From assembly GCA_021791615.1 (NCBI GenBank), contig JAJYWG010000183.1, positions 3,532-67,531 on the forward strand: DNA of 64,000 nt. Reading direction: 5' to 3'. Under the pieces are notes generated by a model. The model made no database searches. It was not told the origin of the DNA and saw nothing but the letters and a program-made list of their open reading frames with translations. This document shows, in pieces, positions 62,778-64,000 of the stretch (positions are counted from its first letter, which is position 1; the number at the start of each line of letters is the position of its first letter). Made by a program: the position numbers and the translations under genes. The DNA comes from Actinomycetes bacterium. GTDB taxonomy: Bacteria > Actinomycetota > Acidimicrobiia > Acidimicrobiales > RAAP-2.

Positions 62778-63419
62778 TCACTGCCCCATAGCGTACAGAT
62801 GTCGGCGACGAATACAGCGGATCACCGCAGGAGGGAGCGCCCACTCGACGGGCTCGTTGCGCTCGAGAAGCGTCCTGACCTGGGAGCTCGACACGTCGAC
62901 GTTCACACCGGGGACCTCGACGCCCTGCCACCCCGCTGGAGGTGGAGTGGGCGGCAGGCCGGGACGGACGACGACAGCCAAGGTGACGGCTTGCCTCAAT
63001 GCGTCGACCCGCTCCCACGTCGGCAGGGATGGCACGACGTCGGCCCCGACCACGAGGAAGATCAATGGCGCTTCGAGACCGCGCCGGTGTGCTCGTTCCA
63101 ACAGCGTCTCGACGGTCTCGATCGTGTAGCTCTCGCCGCCACGATCGATCTCGGTCCGGTCTGCCTGCAGCGCAGGCACCCCATTGACGGCCGCACGCAC
63201 CATCGCGTAACGATCTTCGGCGGGAGTCACAGTCCGGTGGGGGACCTTCTGCCAGGGGGAGTTGGCAACAACCAGCAGTACGCGATCCAGTCCCAATACG
63301 TCGCGGGCTGCGATTGCCGCCGCGACATGCCCGTTGTGCGGAGGGTCGAACGTTCCCCCGAACAACCCGATGCGCTCAGATCTCGGAGGCTGCAGATCGA
63401 CGCCACATTCGGTCTTCAC
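62778..63419 (-). CDS. nadD: Nicotinate-nucleotide adenylyltransferase
   Basis: This 213-residue protein has the nucleotidyltransferase motif IGLFGGTFDPPHNGHVAAA, VVANSPWQKVPHRTVTPAED, LIFLVVGADVVPSLPTWERV and the C-terminal VNVDVSSSQVRTLLER (ISSTxxR-like). It makes NaAD in NAD synthesis. GTG 63419 (MKTECGVDLQPP). The 300 bp upstream hold the GC-rich tandem repeats and the divergent secreted protein. Confidence 0.95.
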   Translation of the reverse strand: MKTECGVDLQPPRSERIGLFGGTFDPPHNGHVAAAIAARDVLGLDRVLLVVANSPWQKVPHRTVTPAEDRYAMVRAAVNGVPALQADRTEIDRGGESYTIETVETLLERAHRRGLEAPLIFLVVGADVVPSLPTWERVDALRQAVTLAVVVRPGLPPTPPPAGWQGVEVPGVNVDVSSSQVRTLLERNEPVEWALPPAVIRCIRRRHLYAMGQ

Positions 63420-63479
63420 GCATCCGATCCTACGGTGCCGCTACCGGTACTTCGATCCTCCTCTCGGGTGCCGATATCG

Positions 63480-63518
63480 GACGCGGGTGTGGGACGCGGG
63501 TGTGGGACGCGGGTGTGG
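63480..63518. repeat. 13-bp tandem repeat, three copies
   Basis: GACGCGGGTGTGG at 63480-63492, 63493-63505 and 63506-63518, perfect copies, in the region upstream of nadD. Confidence 0.93.
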
Positions 63519-63520
63519 GG

Positions 63521-63562
63521 TGCGGGGCGCGAGGTGCGGGGCGCGAGGTGCGGGGCGCGAGG
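63521..63562. repeat. 14-bp tandem repeat, three copies
   Basis: TGCGGGGCGCGAGG at 63521-63534, 63535-63548 and 63549-63562, perfect copies, two bases after the 13-bp array. The sequences differ, so these are two independent expansions. Confidence 0.93.
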
Positions 63563-63718
63563 TGCGGTTCCCACGCCGGCAAGTGAACTGCGGTCTCGCT
63601 GAACCGCACTCGCTCCGGCCGGGGAAGTACACTTCGGCTTGACGTGATCCGCCCGCGCCCTTCTCGTCTCTTCGCCACTCTCCACCGTTTTTGGATCCCG
63701 CGGTGGACCTTCCAGGGT

Positions 63719-64000
63719 GTGCCACTAAGGCAACAGCCGCGCCCCACTGGCGTCTTGCGTCTCCTCTCGGCCGCGTTGGTACCAATCGCAACGATGGTCG
63801 GCGGCGCGCTGGCGCCAGTCGCAGGGGCCTCGAGCCCCGCCACCTCTGGAGGAACCACCACCTCTGGAGGCACCGTACCGGTGTACTGGCTGGTGGCCTC
63901 CGACGGGGGGATCTTCAGCTTCGGCGGCGCCACATTTTACGGGTCGATGGGGGGCAAACCGCTGGACGCGCCGGTGGTGGGGATGGCAGGCACGCCGGCC
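63719..64000 (+). CDS. Secreted beta-propeller-like repeat protein, N-terminal part
   Basis: An open frame runs off the right edge. A signal peptide is visible ([20 protein letters not shown] ending near APVAGASS), then a Ser/Thr/Gly stretch with a TSGGTT repeat. The first repeat is [20 protein letters not shown], with PVVGMAGTP leading to the next unit. Long arrays of this [15 protein letters not shown] motif mark secreted or surface proteins of Acidimicrobiia. The function is unknown; adhesion or wall-associated roles are guesses. GTG 63719 gives a normal signal peptide; GTG 63644 would add 25 residues. Neither has a convincing ribosome binding site. Confidence 0.75.
   Translation, partial: MPLRQQPRPTGVLRLLSAALVPIATMVGGALAPVAGASSPATSGGTTTSGGTVPVYWLVASDGGIFSFGGATFYGSMGGKPLDAPVVGMAGTPA

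Larger units (their letters stand above)
63420..63718. other. Divergent intergenic region with two tandem-repeat arrays
   Basis: This gap between nadD (-) and the secreted protein (+) has two blocks of repeats (63480-63518 and 63521-63562) and a perfect palindrome GAAGTACACTTC at 63624-63635. An in-frame GTG at 63644 could extend the right-hand gene into this gap. No clear promoter was seen. Confidence 0.6.

Overview
The window is a gene-dense, high-GC stretch of an actinobacterial chromosome. The gene order (rpsB-tsf-pyrH-frr-cdsA-dxr-rseP-ispG-proS, then rimP-nusA-ylxR-infB-rbfA-truB-ribF-rpsO-pnp-M16 peptidase-dapB, then dapA-rnj-ftsK, then miaB-miaA-dapF-hflX, and lexA divergent from a LysM gene plus nrdR) is the standard actinobacterial core order. 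The cut-off gene at the right edge encodes the [13 protein letters not shown] repeat typical of secreted proteins of Acidimicrobiia, and CdsA and FtsK carry long low-complexity extensions. I therefore favour an Acidimicrobiia-like actinobacterium. No rRNA, tRNA, CRISPR array or intact transposon was seen.

Left part (1-12.3 kb), accessory and stress genes: the 3' part of glnD; an L,D-transpeptidase; an enoyl-CoA hydratase-like gene behind a methyltransferase; a DUF4388 protein with a polyproline run; a DUF2332 gene whose start appears to be lost to a one-base frameshift; then the SOS locus. There lexA (+) diverges from a LysM membrane protein, nrdR, a LmbE-like deacetylase and dinB (-). Two LexA boxes sit in the shared promoter region.

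Middle part (12.6-43 kb), mostly minus strand: all six succinylase-branch lysine/diaminopimelate genes (dapA, dapB, dapC, dapD, dapE, dapF), interleaved with tRNA modification (miaA, miaB), GTPase hflX, homoserine kinase, a D-Ala-D-Ala carboxypeptidase, ftsK, RNase J, a TetR plus ferritin-like pair, a small divergent methyltransferase/DMT-transporter island, dapB with a second TetR, an M16 peptidase, PNPase and S15.

Right part (37-57 kb): the translation, RNA and isoprenoid super-cluster. A probable attenuator hairpin precedes rimP-nusA and two hairpins precede rpsB. XerC lies upstream of rpsB. From 57.3 kb an orphan peptide-type ABC substrate-binding lipoprotein is followed by an MtrA/MtrB/LpqB-like module (+). 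The opposite strand carries nadD, a small membrane protein and rsfS. The window ends in the secreted repeat protein.

The biology is mostly conserved housekeeping. The unusual parts are: the SOS cluster that includes an LmbE enzyme and Pol IV; several near-perfect tandem repeats at gene ends or inside coding tails (thrB end, rpsB tail, nusA tail, rimP promoter, nadD upstream); a roughly 340-residue acidic N-terminus on CdsA; ACA-rich codon use in the substrate-binding protein; and the broken start of the DUF2332 gene. I did not find a clearly new multi-gene system.
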